From GCA-2733415 sp964276095 (GTDB lineage Bacteria > Bacteroidota > Bacteroidia > Flavobacteriales > Flavobacteriaceae), in assembly GCA_964276095.1 (NCBI GenBank), contig CAXYDR010000001.1, positions 992,001-1,056,000 of the forward strand: 64,000 nucleotides of DNA, given 5' to 3'. Positions 8,543-17,039 of this stretch are shown here, in pieces. Made by a program: the position numbers and the translations under genes. The notes under the pieces were generated by a model. That model searched no databases. It had not been told where the DNA came from and saw only the letters and a program-made list of their open reading frames with translations. How positions within the stretch are numbered: position 1 is the first letter of the stretch; every line of letters begins with the position of its first letter.

Positions 8543-9382
8543 TTATGGTAACCATTTTTTCTCAAAGTTTGGTTTTCTTTTTTCTAAAAAAGCATCTCTA
8601 CCTTCTTTAGCTTCTTCAGTCATGTAGGCTAAACGAGTAGCTTCTCCTGCAAATACTTGCTGTCCGACCATTCCATCATCTGTTAAATTCATAGCGAATT
8701 TTAACATTTTTATTGACGTTGGAGATTTTCCTAATACTTCCTGAGCCCATTCGTAAGCAGTATCTTCTAACTCATCATGTGGAACAACCGCATTAACCAT
8801 TCCCATTTCATAAGCTTCTTGAGCAGAATAGTTTCTTCCTAAGAAAAATATTTCTCTAGCTTTCTTTTGCCCAACCATTTTTGCTAAATACGCAGAACCA
8901 TATCCTCCGTCAAAACTAGTTACATCAGCATCTGTTTGCTTAAAAATTGCGTGTTCCTTACTCGCTAAAGTCATATCACATACAACATGTAAACTATGTC
9001 CTCCACCTACAGCCCAACCTGGGACTACACAAATAACTGCTTTTGGCATAAAGCGAATCATTCGTTGCACTTCTAAAATATTTAATCGGTGCTGACCATC
9101 TTTACCAACGTATCCTTTATGACCACGTGCTTTTTGATCTCCTCCACTACAAAATGAATAAACTCCATCTTTTGAAGAAGGACCTTCTGCTGATAATAAT
9201 ACTACACCAATAGATGTATCTTCTTGTGCATCATAAAAAGCTTCTATTAACTCAGAAGTTGTGTTTGGTCTGAATGCATTTCGTACATCAGGGCGGTTAA
9301 ATGCAATACGCGCCACTCCATTACACTTTTTATAAGTAATGTCTTCAAATTCTTTAACAACTTTCCAGTTAATATCGCTCAT
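8543..9382 (-). CDS. menB: 1,4-dihydroxy-2-naphthoyl-CoA synthase (MenB), bicarbonate-independent type
   Basis: Crotonase-fold enzyme that closes the naphthoquinone ring of menaquinone. The oxyanion-hole segments CSGGDQKARG (about residues 78-87) and PGWAVGGGHSLHVVCD (121-136) and the active-site SFDGGYGSAYLA (156-167) are all present. At the position of Escherichia coli Gly156 this protein has Asp151 (QTDAD). That is the known mark of type II MenB, which supplies its own carboxylate instead of binding bicarbonate. The 279-residue length is normal. It stands 49 bases upstream of the barrel-menA pair and is divergent from a C1 peptidase gene across 60 bases. Confidence 0.95.
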   Translation of the reverse strand: MSDINWKVVKEFEDITYKKCNGVARIAFNRPDVRNAFRPNTTSELIEAFYDAQEDTSIGVVLLSAEGPSSKDGVYSFCSGGDQKARGHKGYVGKDGQHRLNILEVQRMIRFMPKAVICVVPGWAVGGGHSLHVVCDMTLASKEHAIFKQTDADVTSFDGGYGSAYLAKMVGQKKAREIFFLGRNYSAQEAYEMGMVNAVVPHDELEDTAYEWAQEVLGKSPTSIKMLKFAMNLTDDGMVGQQVFAGEATRLAYMTEEAKEGRDAFLEKRKPNFEKKWLP

Positions 9383-9442
9383 AATTTTATATTTTGCGTA
9401 AAAATAAACGATTTTAAATTCAGAATCAACTAAATATCCATT

Positions 9443-10549
9443 ATGAACAAATTAATTATTAGCTCCGTAATTGTATTATCCTCATTTATAGGTTTTTCAC
9501 AAGAATACCAATTCACATCTGTAGTTGACTTAGACTGTTCTGAAGTAAAAAGCCAAGGAAATACTGGAACTTGTTGGAGTTATTCTACCTCTTCTTTTTT
9601 AGAAAGTGAAATTAAACGAATTACAGATATGGATGTTGATCTTTCTGAAATGTATACGGTAAGGAATACATATCCAAAAAAAGCATGGAACTATGTTATG
9701 CGTCAAGGAAAAGCTCAATATAGTCAAGGAGGTTTAGCTCATGATGTATTAAATTCTGTTGAAAATTATGGATTAGTACCAGAAATAGCATTTACAGGTT
9801 TAGCTACAAATGACACAAAACACAATCATTCAGAAATGATTGCTGTAACTAAAGCTATGCTTGATGCTTATATTAAGAATCCTGCTAAAAAATTAAGTCC
9901 ACGTTGGAAAACATCTGTAGAAGCAGTTTTAGATATCTATTTAGGGAAAAATCCTAAAACTTTTACTTATAAAGGAAAGGAATACACTCCTAAGTCGTTT
10001 CAAGAGGCTGTAAAAATTAATCCGAGTGACTATATTACACTTACTTCATTTTCTCATCAATCTTTTTACAATGACTTTGTATTAAATATTCCTGATAACT
10101 TTTCAAACGGAAGTATGCATAATGTTCCTTTAAATGAATTTGAGCAAATAATGGTTATTGCTCTAAAAAAAGGATATTCAATTGAATTAGATATTGATGT
10201 TTCTGAAAAAACATTTTCTTCTAAAAGCGGAATAGCTGTTATCCCTGAAAATAAAAAAACTCAATTGGAAGCACTATTAGGAATTAAAAAAGAAAAAGAA
10301 ATCACCCAAGAATATAGACAACAAGAGTTTGAAAACTTCACTACTACTGATGACCATTTAATGCATATTACCGGTATTGCTACCGATCAAAACGGAACAG
10401 TATATTATAAGACTAAAAACTCTTGGGGTAGTGAAGGGAATAGAGTAAAATATGGTGGTTATGTTTATATCAGCTCTGCATATTTCAGGCTAAAAGCAAT
10501 TTCTATTACTCTTAATAAGGGAGCATTTAAACTTAAAAAGAAAAAATAA
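9443..10549 (+). CDS. Secreted C1 family cysteine peptidase (bleomycin-hydrolase-like)
   Basis: Papain-fold peptidase of 368 residues with a signal peptide (1-19). The catalytic set is visible: GNTGTCWSYS with Cys44, HLMHITGI with His308 and TKNSWG with Asn326. The His and Asn spacing and a long insert between them resemble aminopeptidase C/bleomycin hydrolase (C1B) rather than plant papain. Unlike cytosolic bleomycin hydrolases it is exported and has no obvious propeptide. The C-terminus is Lys-rich (KLKKKK). It is a single gene, followed by a 14-bp hairpin at 10555-10589. Confidence 0.88.
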   Translation: MNKLIISSVIVLSSFIGFSQEYQFTSVVDLDCSEVKSQGNTGTCWSYSTSSFLESEIKRITDMDVDLSEMYTVRNTYPKKAWNYVMRQGKAQYSQGGLAHDVLNSVENYGLVPEIAFTGLATNDTKHNHSEMIAVTKAMLDAYIKNPAKKLSPRWKTSVEAVLDIYLGKNPKTFTYKGKEYTPKSFQEAVKINPSDYITLTSFSHQSFYNDFVLNIPDNFSNGSMHNVPLNEFEQIMVIALKKGYSIELDIDVSEKTFSSKSGIAVIPENKKTQLEALLGIKKEKEITQEYRQQEFENFTTTDDHLMHITGIATDQNGTVYYKTKNSWGSEGNRVKYGGYVYISSAYFRLKAISITLNKGAFKLKKKK

Positions 10550-10554
10550 CCTTC

Positions 10555-10589
10555 TCTCTAAAACAATACTTAAACTATTGTTTTAGAGA
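10555..10589 (+). terminator. Hairpin after the C1 peptidase gene
   Basis: A perfect 14-bp stem (10555-10568 with 10576-10589) with a 7-base loop lies 6 bases past the stop codon. There is no clear T run, so termination may be partial. Confidence 0.45.
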
Positions 10590-10703
10590 ACAATAAACTC
10601 ATTTCATGTGATTTTTACAACATTTAAACGTTGACAAACAACATTTTAGGAAATAATACAATCTTTTAATTAATTTTGAGTAAAGCAAATACCCAAAGCT
10701 ACT

Positions 10704-11207
10704 ATGAAGAAGTCAATCCTACTATTTATATTTTTAATTAGTTCCTTACTAAGTTTTTCACAAGATGAAGTACAGATAGATGGTAGAATACAACCTATAT
10801 TAAACGATTTTTTTGAGTATTGTAAAAAATACGATATTGAGTATAATGAAAAATTATTTCAATTAGAAAGCATACAAATTGTAGATACACTTCCTTTAGA
10901 TAAATACAGTACTGTTTTAGGAAAAGTATTAAGAGATGAAAATGGCGATATTAATAAAATTGTTATCAACTGGGCAACTTTGTTTGACAAGGAAATATTA
11001 AGAGTTGTTGCTTTTCATGAATTTGCTCATCACTTTTTAGACTATAAACATACTTGTCATGATTGTAATGAAATTATGGCTGAAGTAAATACTAGTTATT
11101 TTGATATTGCTAGAGATTGGGAAAATCAAGTTGAGCACTTGTTTACTACCTCCCCAGCCTACCTTAATAAGCTACAAGAATCAAATGTAAGTTTGGCATC
11201 TAAATAA
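10704..11207 (+). CDS. Secreted putative zinc metallopeptidase (HExxH)
   Basis: A 167-residue exported protein with a signal peptide (about 1-19). The only strong motif is AFHEFAHHFLD, with His105-Glu106-x-x-His109, a zincin zinc-binding helix. It is followed by a Cys pair, HTCHDCNEIMAE (Cys118, Cys121), whose Glu could be a third ligand. The protein is short for a protease and no named family is recognised. A -7-like TAATTTTG lies at 10671-10678, upstream of the ATG at 10704. It is probably transcribed alone. Enzymatic activity is inferred from the motif only. Confidence 0.65.
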   Translation: MKKSILLFIFLISSLLSFSQDEVQIDGRIQPILNDFFEYCKKYDIEYNEKLFQLESIQIVDTLPLDKYSTVLGKVLRDENGDINKIVINWATLFDKEILRVVAFHEFAHHFLDYKHTCHDCNEIMAEVNTSYFDIARDWENQVEHLFTTSPAYLNKLQESNVSLASK

Positions 11208-11364
11208 AAACTAAAGATTATCTATTTAGGTGAAATCTGCCCTTTTTAGCTCTATAATCGGAAACATCTTATTATATAATTAAAGAAATCTTCTAAAAAA
11301 CAGTACACCGATAAAAATAGCCTTGTATCGAATACGCTACTTTAAATTATTAAATTCAATAATT

Positions 11365-11409
11365 ATTTACTATAATTGGGTAACAATTTACTATGCGTGA
11401 ATAGTAAAT
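11365..11409 (+). promoter_or_regulatory. Phased direct repeat and inverted repeat upstream of the esterase gene
   Basis: ATTTACTAT occurs at 11365-11373 and 11386-11394, 21 bp apart. Its reverse complement ATAGTAAAT follows at 11401-11409, so the last two copies form a perfect 9-bp inverted repeat with a 6-base spacer. This sits 34-78 bases upstream of the ATG at 11443. It is a candidate operator; the binding protein is unknown. Confidence 0.4.
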
Positions 11410-11442
11410 AAATTAAAGTGTCAATTTAATACATAAGATTCT

Positions 11443-12921
11443 ATGAAAATAAAAATACTTTGTACAATACTATTATTTACATCATCATTAATATATTCAC
11501 AGGATTATAGATACACTAACTCTCTTTTTACAAATACAGTAAAAACATCAGATGTCATATATGGTAATGCTCCATTTATAAATACAATTACAAGCTTTAA
11601 TGAGAGTAGCACAACTAACAGTGACTTAATTATGGATATATACTCTCCTTCAGGAGATACAGAAACACAAAGGCCAGCTATTATATTTGCACATTCTGGA
11701 GGTTTCATAAATGGTAGTAGAAATAATGATGATATGGTTGATTTTTGTGAGTTTTTAGCAAAAAAAGGCTACATAACAGCAACTATTGATTACAGAAAAG
11801 GAATGTATTTAATAGATAACAATGTGCCATTACATGGTACAAGAGCAGTATATAGAGGTTTACAAGATGGTAGAACTGCTGTTCGTTTTTTAAGAGCTAA
11901 TGCCGCTACATATGGTATTGACCCTGATAAAGTATATTTTGCAGGAAGCAGCGCAGGAGCGTTTATTGCTTTACATGCTATTTATATGAATGACACAGAA
12001 AAGCCAACAGATGCGAATGCTTCAAGCTATACTAGTTTATTCTTTCCCTATAACGCACCTGACTTAGGACCTATTGACATAGGAAACAACTTAACTTTTA
12101 ATGGAAAACCCGATGCTGTAATTTCACTTTGGGGAGCTATACAGTCACCTAATTTAGTTACTGCAACAGATACCACTCCAGTATTATTATCACACGGAAT
12201 AGCAGATGGAACAGTACCGTTTGATATAGGGAGCCCATTTGGTTACCCGCTTTTACCTAATGTTTCAGGAAGTAAGCAAATAAATGATAAATTAGATGCT
12301 TTAGGTTTTATAGATAAAGAAACTTATTTTGTAGCTGGTGAGGATCATGAATTTTATGGAGCGAGTAATGGTGCATGGGTAACCCCTCCAAATGCATTTT
12401 GGGGAACTATTTTTGATATGTCAACTAATTTCCTATGGGATCAACATAAGCCAACTGTTAATTATACAGATAATTCAACAGGATTATCTGTTGAATTTTC
12501 AGATAATAGTATTGGAGCATTATCCTGGTTATGGGATTTTGGAGATGGGAATACAAGCACATTACAAAACCCAACACATGTTTATACAACTGATGGAACT
12601 TATAACGTGAAGCTTTATATTGAAAATGATATTAAAAGTTGGAATGAAATCACAAAATCATTAACGTTTAATGCTTTATCTATAAATAATCTTAACTCAT
12701 TAGAGTTTAATGTTTTTCCAAACCCAACTAATGGAGTTTTAAATATCACTAGCAAAACACCTATAGATAGAATAGAAATATATTCTATCCTTGGAAAAAG
12801 AATATTAAATACAGTTATGAAATCGAACAGTCTGGATATATCAAATTTAGACAGAGGTATCTATATTATTAAAGTACATAGTAATAATGAGTTAGGAATT
12901 AAAAGAATCATTAAAAAATAA
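11443..12921 (+). CDS. T9SS-secreted alpha/beta hydrolase with PKD domain
   Basis: Secreted esterase-like protein of 492 residues. It has a signal peptide (about 1-19) and an alpha/beta hydrolase domain (about 45-330) with the oxyanion segment AHSGGF and nucleophile elbow AGSSAG, and a late DHEFYG that may hold the catalytic His. A PKD domain follows (about 335-405; WLWDFGDGNTSTLQNPTHVY), then a type IX sorting domain (about 415-492; NVFPNPTNG, GIYIIKV). The fold suggests a carboxylesterase acting outside the cell or on the cell surface. The gene is monocistronic, ending in a strong terminator at 12942-12981. Confidence 0.88.
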   Translation: MKIKILCTILLFTSSLIYSQDYRYTNSLFTNTVKTSDVIYGNAPFINTITSFNESSTTNSDLIMDIYSPSGDTETQRPAIIFAHSGGFINGSRNNDDMVDFCEFLAKKGYITATIDYRKGMYLIDNNVPLHGTRAVYRGLQDGRTAVRFLRANAATYGIDPDKVYFAGSSAGAFIALHAIYMNDTEKPTDANASSYTSLFFPYNAPDLGPIDIGNNLTFNGKPDAVISLWGAIQSPNLVTATDTTPVLLSHGIADGTVPFDIGSPFGYPLLPNVSGSKQINDKLDALGFIDKETYFVAGEDHEFYGASNGAWVTPPNAFWGTIFDMSTNFLWDQHKPTVNYTDNSTGLSVEFSDNSIGALSWLWDFGDGNTSTLQNPTHVYTTDGTYNVKLYIENDIKSWNEITKSLTFNALSINNLNSLEFNVFPNPTNGVLNITSKTPIDRIEIYSILGKRILNTVMKSNSLDISNLDRGIYIIKVHSNNELGIKRIIKK

Positions 12922-12941
12922 GTAATATCAATTCGTTTATT

Positions 12942-12981
12942 AAAAATGGTGATTTCTCCTTAAGGAGAAATCACCATTTTT
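12942..12981 (+). terminator. Terminator: 40-bp perfect palindrome after the esterase gene
   Basis: A perfect inverted repeat with no loop (axis at 12961/12962) runs into eight T residues. It lies 20 bases after the esterase stop codon. The core GATTTCTCC/GGAGAAATC resembles part of the dispersed repeat at 60.35-60.7 kb. Confidence 0.8.
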
Positions 12982-13038
12982 TTTAATTGACGCCCTGTTT
13001 TTTAAGTTTTAATTATAATAAATGCATTATAAATGCGT

Positions 13039-13046
13039 TATTTTCG
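13039..13046 (+). promoter_or_regulatory. Probable -7 element TATTTTCG
   Basis: TATTTTCG, close to the Bacteroidota -7 consensus TAnnTTTG, lies 19 bases before the ATG at 13066. The same octamer is found before pepT (61688-61695) and before the flavin protein gene (22461-22468, minus strand). Confidence 0.4.
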
Positions 13047-13065
13047 CATACACATTTAATAAACT

Positions 13066-13854
13066 ATGGTCGTAAAATTAATTCAAAACTATATTGTAGT
13101 TCTTTTATTAGCAGCTTCAAGTTTTAGCTTTTCACAAGGCTTGAGTTCTAAATCGTTTAAATCCGGAGAACACTTAAGCTATCAAGCATCATATAATATG
13201 TCTGGGGTGTTAACAACATTTGCAGAAGTTAATATGAAAGTAGCCACTGTAAAGACTAGTAAAAACAGTTATTTACACTTAAAGTGCACTGCAAATACGT
13301 ATAAAAAGTGGGATAGCTTTTTTAAAATAAGAGATTTATATGAAGCTTATGTAAGCCCCTACTCACTAAAACCATCATTATATAAAAGAGATAATAATGA
13401 AAACGGTACTATTAGGAAAGAAAAATATATTTATAAAGGAAACAATATTCAGTCAACCTATGTTAGAGGGGGTGCTGGGGCTGTAAAAGCTAATTTTACT
13501 ATACCAGCAAACACTAGAGATATTGTTTCTACTTTATACCATATCAGAAACCTTCCTATTGACAAAGCAAATACTGGTGATCAAAAAGATTTTAATATCG
13601 TTTTTGATAGAAAAACCAAAACAGCTACCCTTTCTTTTTTAGGAACTGAAACTATTTCTACCGTTTTAGGAAATAAAAAATGTTACAAAATTGGAGTTTC
13701 TGTAAAAAAGGACAAACTGTTAAAAGGTAAAGCTAGTAATATTGTTTACATCACAGCCGATAAAAACAAAATACCTGTTTTAATTAAATTTAGTATCCCT
13801 GTAGGAAACGGACAATTAAAACTTATTAATGCCTCAAATTTAAAACATCAATAA
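13066..13854 (+). CDS. Secreted DUF3108-type protein
   Basis: A 262-residue exported protein with a signal peptide (about 1-24, ending SFSFSQ). The mature part matches the DUF3108 pattern: an early GEHLSYQASYNMSG, a central region of regular beta strands with YLHLKCTANTYKKWDSFFKIRDLYEAYV, and a late KKCYKIGVSV and VYITADKNKIPVLIKF. The family is predicted to be a periplasmic or outer-membrane-associated beta-rich protein of unknown function. It is followed after 7 bases by a small membrane protein gene, so the two form an operon closed by the terminator at 14203-14247. Confidence 0.75.
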   Translation: MVVKLIQNYIVVLLLAASSFSFSQGLSSKSFKSGEHLSYQASYNMSGVLTTFAEVNMKVATVKTSKNSYLHLKCTANTYKKWDSFFKIRDLYEAYVSPYSLKPSLYKRDNNENGTIRKEKYIYKGNNIQSTYVRGGAGAVKANFTIPANTRDIVSTLYHIRNLPIDKANTGDQKDFNIVFDRKTKTATLSFLGTETISTVLGNKKCYKIGVSVKKDKLLKGKASNIVYITADKNKIPVLIKFSIPVGNGQLKLINASNLKHQ

Positions 13855-13861
13855 AAAACTT

Positions 13862-14182
13862 ATGAAATTATTAACATCAATCATTGCCGTTTTAGGTATA
13901 ATCATCACAATTGCATTTACTGTTTTCCCAATAGGAAACTTAACAATATTTCCTGCGTTAATTACTATTTTGTGTGGGATTATTCTATTAAAACTATTTA
14001 AAAAAGAAGGTAGTAATACTATGTTTCCTAAAGTGATTATTGGTTTAGCTATTGTAGGCGCTTTAATATCTTCTAGTAGAAGTTTATTAAGTTCTGATAA
14101 AGTTGCTGAAGATCAAAAATTCGAGCAACGTCAAGAAAAATCAAATCAAGAATCGGTTGAAGATTTAGAAGGCTTAGAATAA
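13862..14182 (+). CDS. Small membrane protein of unknown function
   Basis: A 106-residue protein with two hydrophobic hairpin segments (about 5-24 and 27-42), a further one near 53-68, and a charged C-terminal tail (about 75-106; DKVAEDQKFEQRQEKSNQ) likely to be helical. No family is recognised. The start lies 7 bases after the DUF3108 gene stop, so the two are co-transcribed. Confidence 0.6.
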   Translation: MKLLTSIIAVLGIIITIAFTVFPIGNLTIFPALITILCGIILLKLFKKEGSNTMFPKVIIGLAIVGALISSSRSLLSSDKVAEDQKFEQRQEKSNQESVEDLEGLE

Positions 14183-14202
14183 TTCGTTTTCATCAAAAAT
14201 TT

Positions 14203-14247
14203 AATCCTCTATAAAATACATTTGTGTATTTTATAGAGGATTTTTTT
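14203..14247 (+). terminator. Rho-independent terminator after the small membrane protein gene
   Basis: An 18-bp perfect stem (14203-14220 with 14225-14242) with a TTTG loop, followed by T residues to 14247. It ends the DUF3108 operon. Confidence 0.85.
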
Positions 14248-14328
14248 GTTATTTATATTTGATGTTTATTTTTAAACACCTGTAAATCATTTCATTAAAT
14301 TATTATTTTAATTTATTCTAAATAAAGC

Positions 14329-14360
14329 TTGTTTTTAAGATTTATTCGTGACTATATTTG
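14329..14360 (+). promoter_or_regulatory. Bacteroidota-type promoter of the imelysin operon
   Basis: TTG at 14329-14331, a 21-base spacer and TATATTTG at 14353-14360 match the Bacteroidota -33/-7 form (TTG-N17-23-TAnnTTTG). The -7 element lies inside a possible GTG-started extension of the imelysin frame, which supports the ATG at 14399 as the true start. Confidence 0.7.
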
Positions 14361-14398
14361 CGTCACTATTTTTATTAAATCTAAATAAAACAAAAGAA

Positions 14399-15565
14399 AT
14401 GAACACTATTAAAGCTTACCTACTTATAATTATTTGTACAATTACATTAATTAGTTGCTCGGATGATGAAACTACTGCAGTAGTAACAACACCAATAAAT
14501 AAATCAGGTGTTATTGAAAATTATGCAAACATGGTTTACAAGAACTACCAAGATGCACAAGCAGATGCAGAAAGTTTAAAAACAGCTATAAATACATTTG
14601 TAGCAACTCCTACAGACGCAAACTTTATAGCAGCAAAAACTACTTGGAAAACTGCACGTGAATCATACGGAACAACTGAAGCATTTCGTTTTGCAAACGG
14701 ACCAATTGATATTGACGATAATGCTCCAGAAGGTTTATTAAACTCATGGCCATTAGACGAAAATTATATTGATTATGTTGATGGTGCTGCAAATTCAGGA
14801 ATCATTAATGATGTAGTAACATATCCAATTATTACTAAATCGGTTTTAGAAGGACTAAATACTGAAGGAGGTGATGCAAATGTAAGTGTTGGTTACCATG
14901 CAATTGAGTTTTTATTATGGGGGCAAGATTTAACAGCACCTTCAGTAATGCAAGCTGGTCAACGTCCATATACTGATTTTGTTGATGGTGGTACTGCTGC
15001 AAATCAAGGAAGACGTAGAGATTATTTAGCTGCTTGTGCTGATTTATTAATTGACCATTTACAATTAATGATAGACGAATGGAAGCCTACTGGTAACTAT
15101 AGAACTACATTTTTAGCTGAGAACCCAGATACAGTATTAAAGAATATTTTAGGAGCAATTGCAACATTGTCAAAATCTGAATTAGCCGGAGAACGTATGT
15201 TTGTTGCATATACAAATCAAAACCAAGAGGATGAACATTCATGTTTTAGTGATAATACACATAGGGATATTCGTTTAAACCTTCAAGGAATTGCAAATGT
15301 ATATAGAGGTAGTTACAGTACTGTTTCTGGAATTTCTCTAGAAGATATTATTATAAGTACCAATCCTACATTAGGGGCTCAAATCACAGCTGCTTTAGTA
15401 TTAGCTGAAACAAGTGTTGAAGCTACCGCTACTCCATTTGATTATGCTATAACAGATGCAGGTCAAAGACCTCTAGTAGCAAATGCTATAACAGAATTAC
15501 AAGCTTTAGGAGATAAATTTGTAGAAGGTGGTGTTGCTTTAGGTATCAATATTACCATTCAATAA
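14399..15565 (+). CDS. Imelysin family lipoprotein (iron-associated)
   Basis: Exported lipoprotein of 388 residues with lipobox ISCS (about 17-20) and the imelysin signature GxHxxE at residues 165-170 (GYHAIE) followed by FLLWGQD. Imelysins form helical bundles and are tied to iron uptake (EfeO-like, IrpA-like); the His/Glu pair is thought to bind metal. I chose the ATG at 14399 rather than an in-frame GTG at 14348 because it gives a lipoprotein signal and leaves the promoter outside the gene. It heads an operon with a di-heme oxidoreductase, a second imelysin and a fatty acid hydroxylase. Confidence 0.92.
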   Translation: MNTIKAYLLIIICTITLISCSDDETTAVVTTPINKSGVIENYANMVYKNYQDAQADAESLKTAINTFVATPTDANFIAAKTTWKTARESYGTTEAFRFANGPIDIDDNAPEGLLNSWPLDENYIDYVDGAANSGIINDVVTYPIITKSVLEGLNTEGGDANVSVGYHAIEFLLWGQDLTAPSVMQAGQRPYTDFVDGGTAANQGRRRDYLAACADLLIDHLQLMIDEWKPTGNYRTTFLAENPDTVLKNILGAIATLSKSELAGERMFVAYTNQNQEDEHSCFSDNTHRDIRLNLQGIANVYRGSYSTVSGISLEDIIISTNPTLGAQITAALVLAETSVEATATPFDYAITDAGQRPLVANAITELQALGDKFVEGGVALGINITIQ

Positions 15566-15586
15566 TTAGTTTTTTTATTTGAAGTT

Positions 15587-15620
15587 GTAAAAGCAGAAGG
15601 GTTCGCTCTTTTGCTTTTAC
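15587..15620 (+). promoter_or_regulatory. Intercistronic hairpin between imelysin and the di-heme protein
   Basis: A 13-bp stem with one G-T wobble (15587-15599 with 15608-15620) followed by a T-rich stretch lies between two genes of the same operon. It could partly terminate or stabilise the first transcript, favouring imelysin expression. This is inference from structure. Confidence 0.45.
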
Positions 15621-15640
15621 TTATTTTATTTTATACCAAT

Positions 15641-17035
15641 ATGAAAAAGATACTCCCTATACTATTTCTACTATCAATACTACATTCATGTTCAAAAGAT
15701 GACGAAGTGTATATTCCCCAAGAAATTGATGCAAATGAGCAATTTTCTGGAGGAGAAACAACAACATTTGATTTCTCTCAAAATGCATTTAGCCTTCAAG
15801 CTCCTAATTTAAACACTCAAGAAGGGCTGGATTTTTTTGTTGGAAATTCTTTATTCAATCAAAATTGGGTAACTGCTCCAGCATCAACTACTGCCAGAGA
15901 CGGTTTAGGTCCATTATTTAATGCGCATTCATGCTCTGGATGCCATGGAGACGATGGGCGCGGAAGACCTCCTTTATATGCAGGAGAATTAGACCATGGG
16001 TTACTATTGAGGGTAAGTATTTTCGGTACAAACGCCAACGGAGGAACTGTAAATGATCCAAATTATGGAGGGCAAATTCAAGATCAATCCATTTTAAATA
16101 TTGATACTGAAGCTGCATTTAATATAACTTATCAAGAAATTACTGTTCAATATGCTGACGGTACTTCATATACATTACAAAAACCAATTTATCACATTAC
16201 AAATTTAATGTATGGTCCAATTGCTAATGAAATTAATGTTTCTCCAAGAGTAGCTAATCAAATGATTGGATTAGGTTTATTAGAAGCTCTTGATGAAAAT
16301 ACTTTATTAAACTTTTCCGATGAAAATGATAGTAATAATGATGGCATTAGCGGAAGGCCAAATTATGTTTGGGACATTGCAAGTAGCAGTACTAAAATAG
16401 GTCGATTCGGCTGGAAAGCAAATGAACCTAACTTACGTCAACAAGTAGCAGGAGCTTTCAATGGTGATATGGGAATAACCTCTACTCTATTCCCTAATGA
16501 AAATTGTCCTCCAGGAGTTGATTGTAATACGTTACCCAATGGAGGAAGTCCGGAAATTCCTGATAACAACCTAAATCATGTAACCCTTTATTCAAGTACT
16601 CTAGGAGTTCCTGCAAGAAGGGATTGGGATGAAGTAGCAATTCAAGAAGGAAAAGCTTTATTCAATCAAATAAACTGTAATTCATGTCATATACCAAAAA
16701 TGGTTACAGGTAATCATTCAACAATTGATGCTCTTTCTAATCAAACAATTCGTCCATATACTGATTTATTGCTTCATGATATGGGAGATGAATTATCTGA
16801 TAATAGAGAAGATTTTCTAGCTACTGGAAATGAATGGAGAACACCACCTTTATGGGGAATTGGATTAATTGAAACCGTAAACGGACATACCAACTTACTA
16901 CATGATGGAAGAGCTAGAAACATGGAAGAAGCTATTCTTTGGCATGGTGGTGAAGCTGAAAATAGTAAACTGGCATTTAAAAACCTTGATGCTATAAACA
17001 GAGAAAAAGTAATTGCATTTCTAAACACATTATAA
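15641..17035 (+). CDS. Di-heme oxidoreductase family lipoprotein (DUF1111-type)
   Basis: Exported c-type cytochrome of 464 residues with lipobox LHSC (about 14-17). Two heme-attachment motifs are visible: CSGCH at 98-102 and CNSCH at 346-350. The segments between them (GRFGWKANEPNLRQQVAGAFNGDMGI, WRTPPLWGIG, LLHDGRARN) are typical of di-heme oxidoreductases related to MauG and cytochrome c peroxidase. The ATG at 15641 gives the signal peptide; an upstream TTG in frame does not. Its place between two imelysins points to a redox step in iron handling, for example ferrous oxidation or ferric release, but the reaction is not established. Confidence 0.88.
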   Translation: MKKILPILFLLSILHSCSKDDEVYIPQEIDANEQFSGGETTTFDFSQNAFSLQAPNLNTQEGLDFFVGNSLFNQNWVTAPASTTARDGLGPLFNAHSCSGCHGDDGRGRPPLYAGELDHGLLLRVSIFGTNANGGTVNDPNYGGQIQDQSILNIDTEAAFNITYQEITVQYADGTSYTLQKPIYHITNLMYGPIANEINVSPRVANQMIGLGLLEALDENTLLNFSDENDSNNDGISGRPNYVWDIASSSTKIGRFGWKANEPNLRQQVAGAFNGDMGITSTLFPNENCPPGVDCNTLPNGGSPEIPDNNLNHVTLYSSTLGVPARRDWDEVAIQEGKALFNQINCNSCHIPKMVTGNHSTIDALSNQTIRPYTDLLLHDMGDELSDNREDFLATGNEWRTPPLWGIGLIETVNGHTNLLHDGRARNMEEAILWHGGEAENSKLAFKNLDAINREKVIAFLNTL

Positions 17036-17039
17036 TAAT

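Noticed and set aside
12942..12981. The 40-bp palindrome as an operator or attachment site
   Set aside because: It follows a stop codon and runs into eight T residues, so a terminator is the simpler explanation.
14348..14398. GTG-started extension of the first imelysin
   Set aside because: It contains the -7 promoter element, and the ATG at 14399 gives a proper lipoprotein signal.
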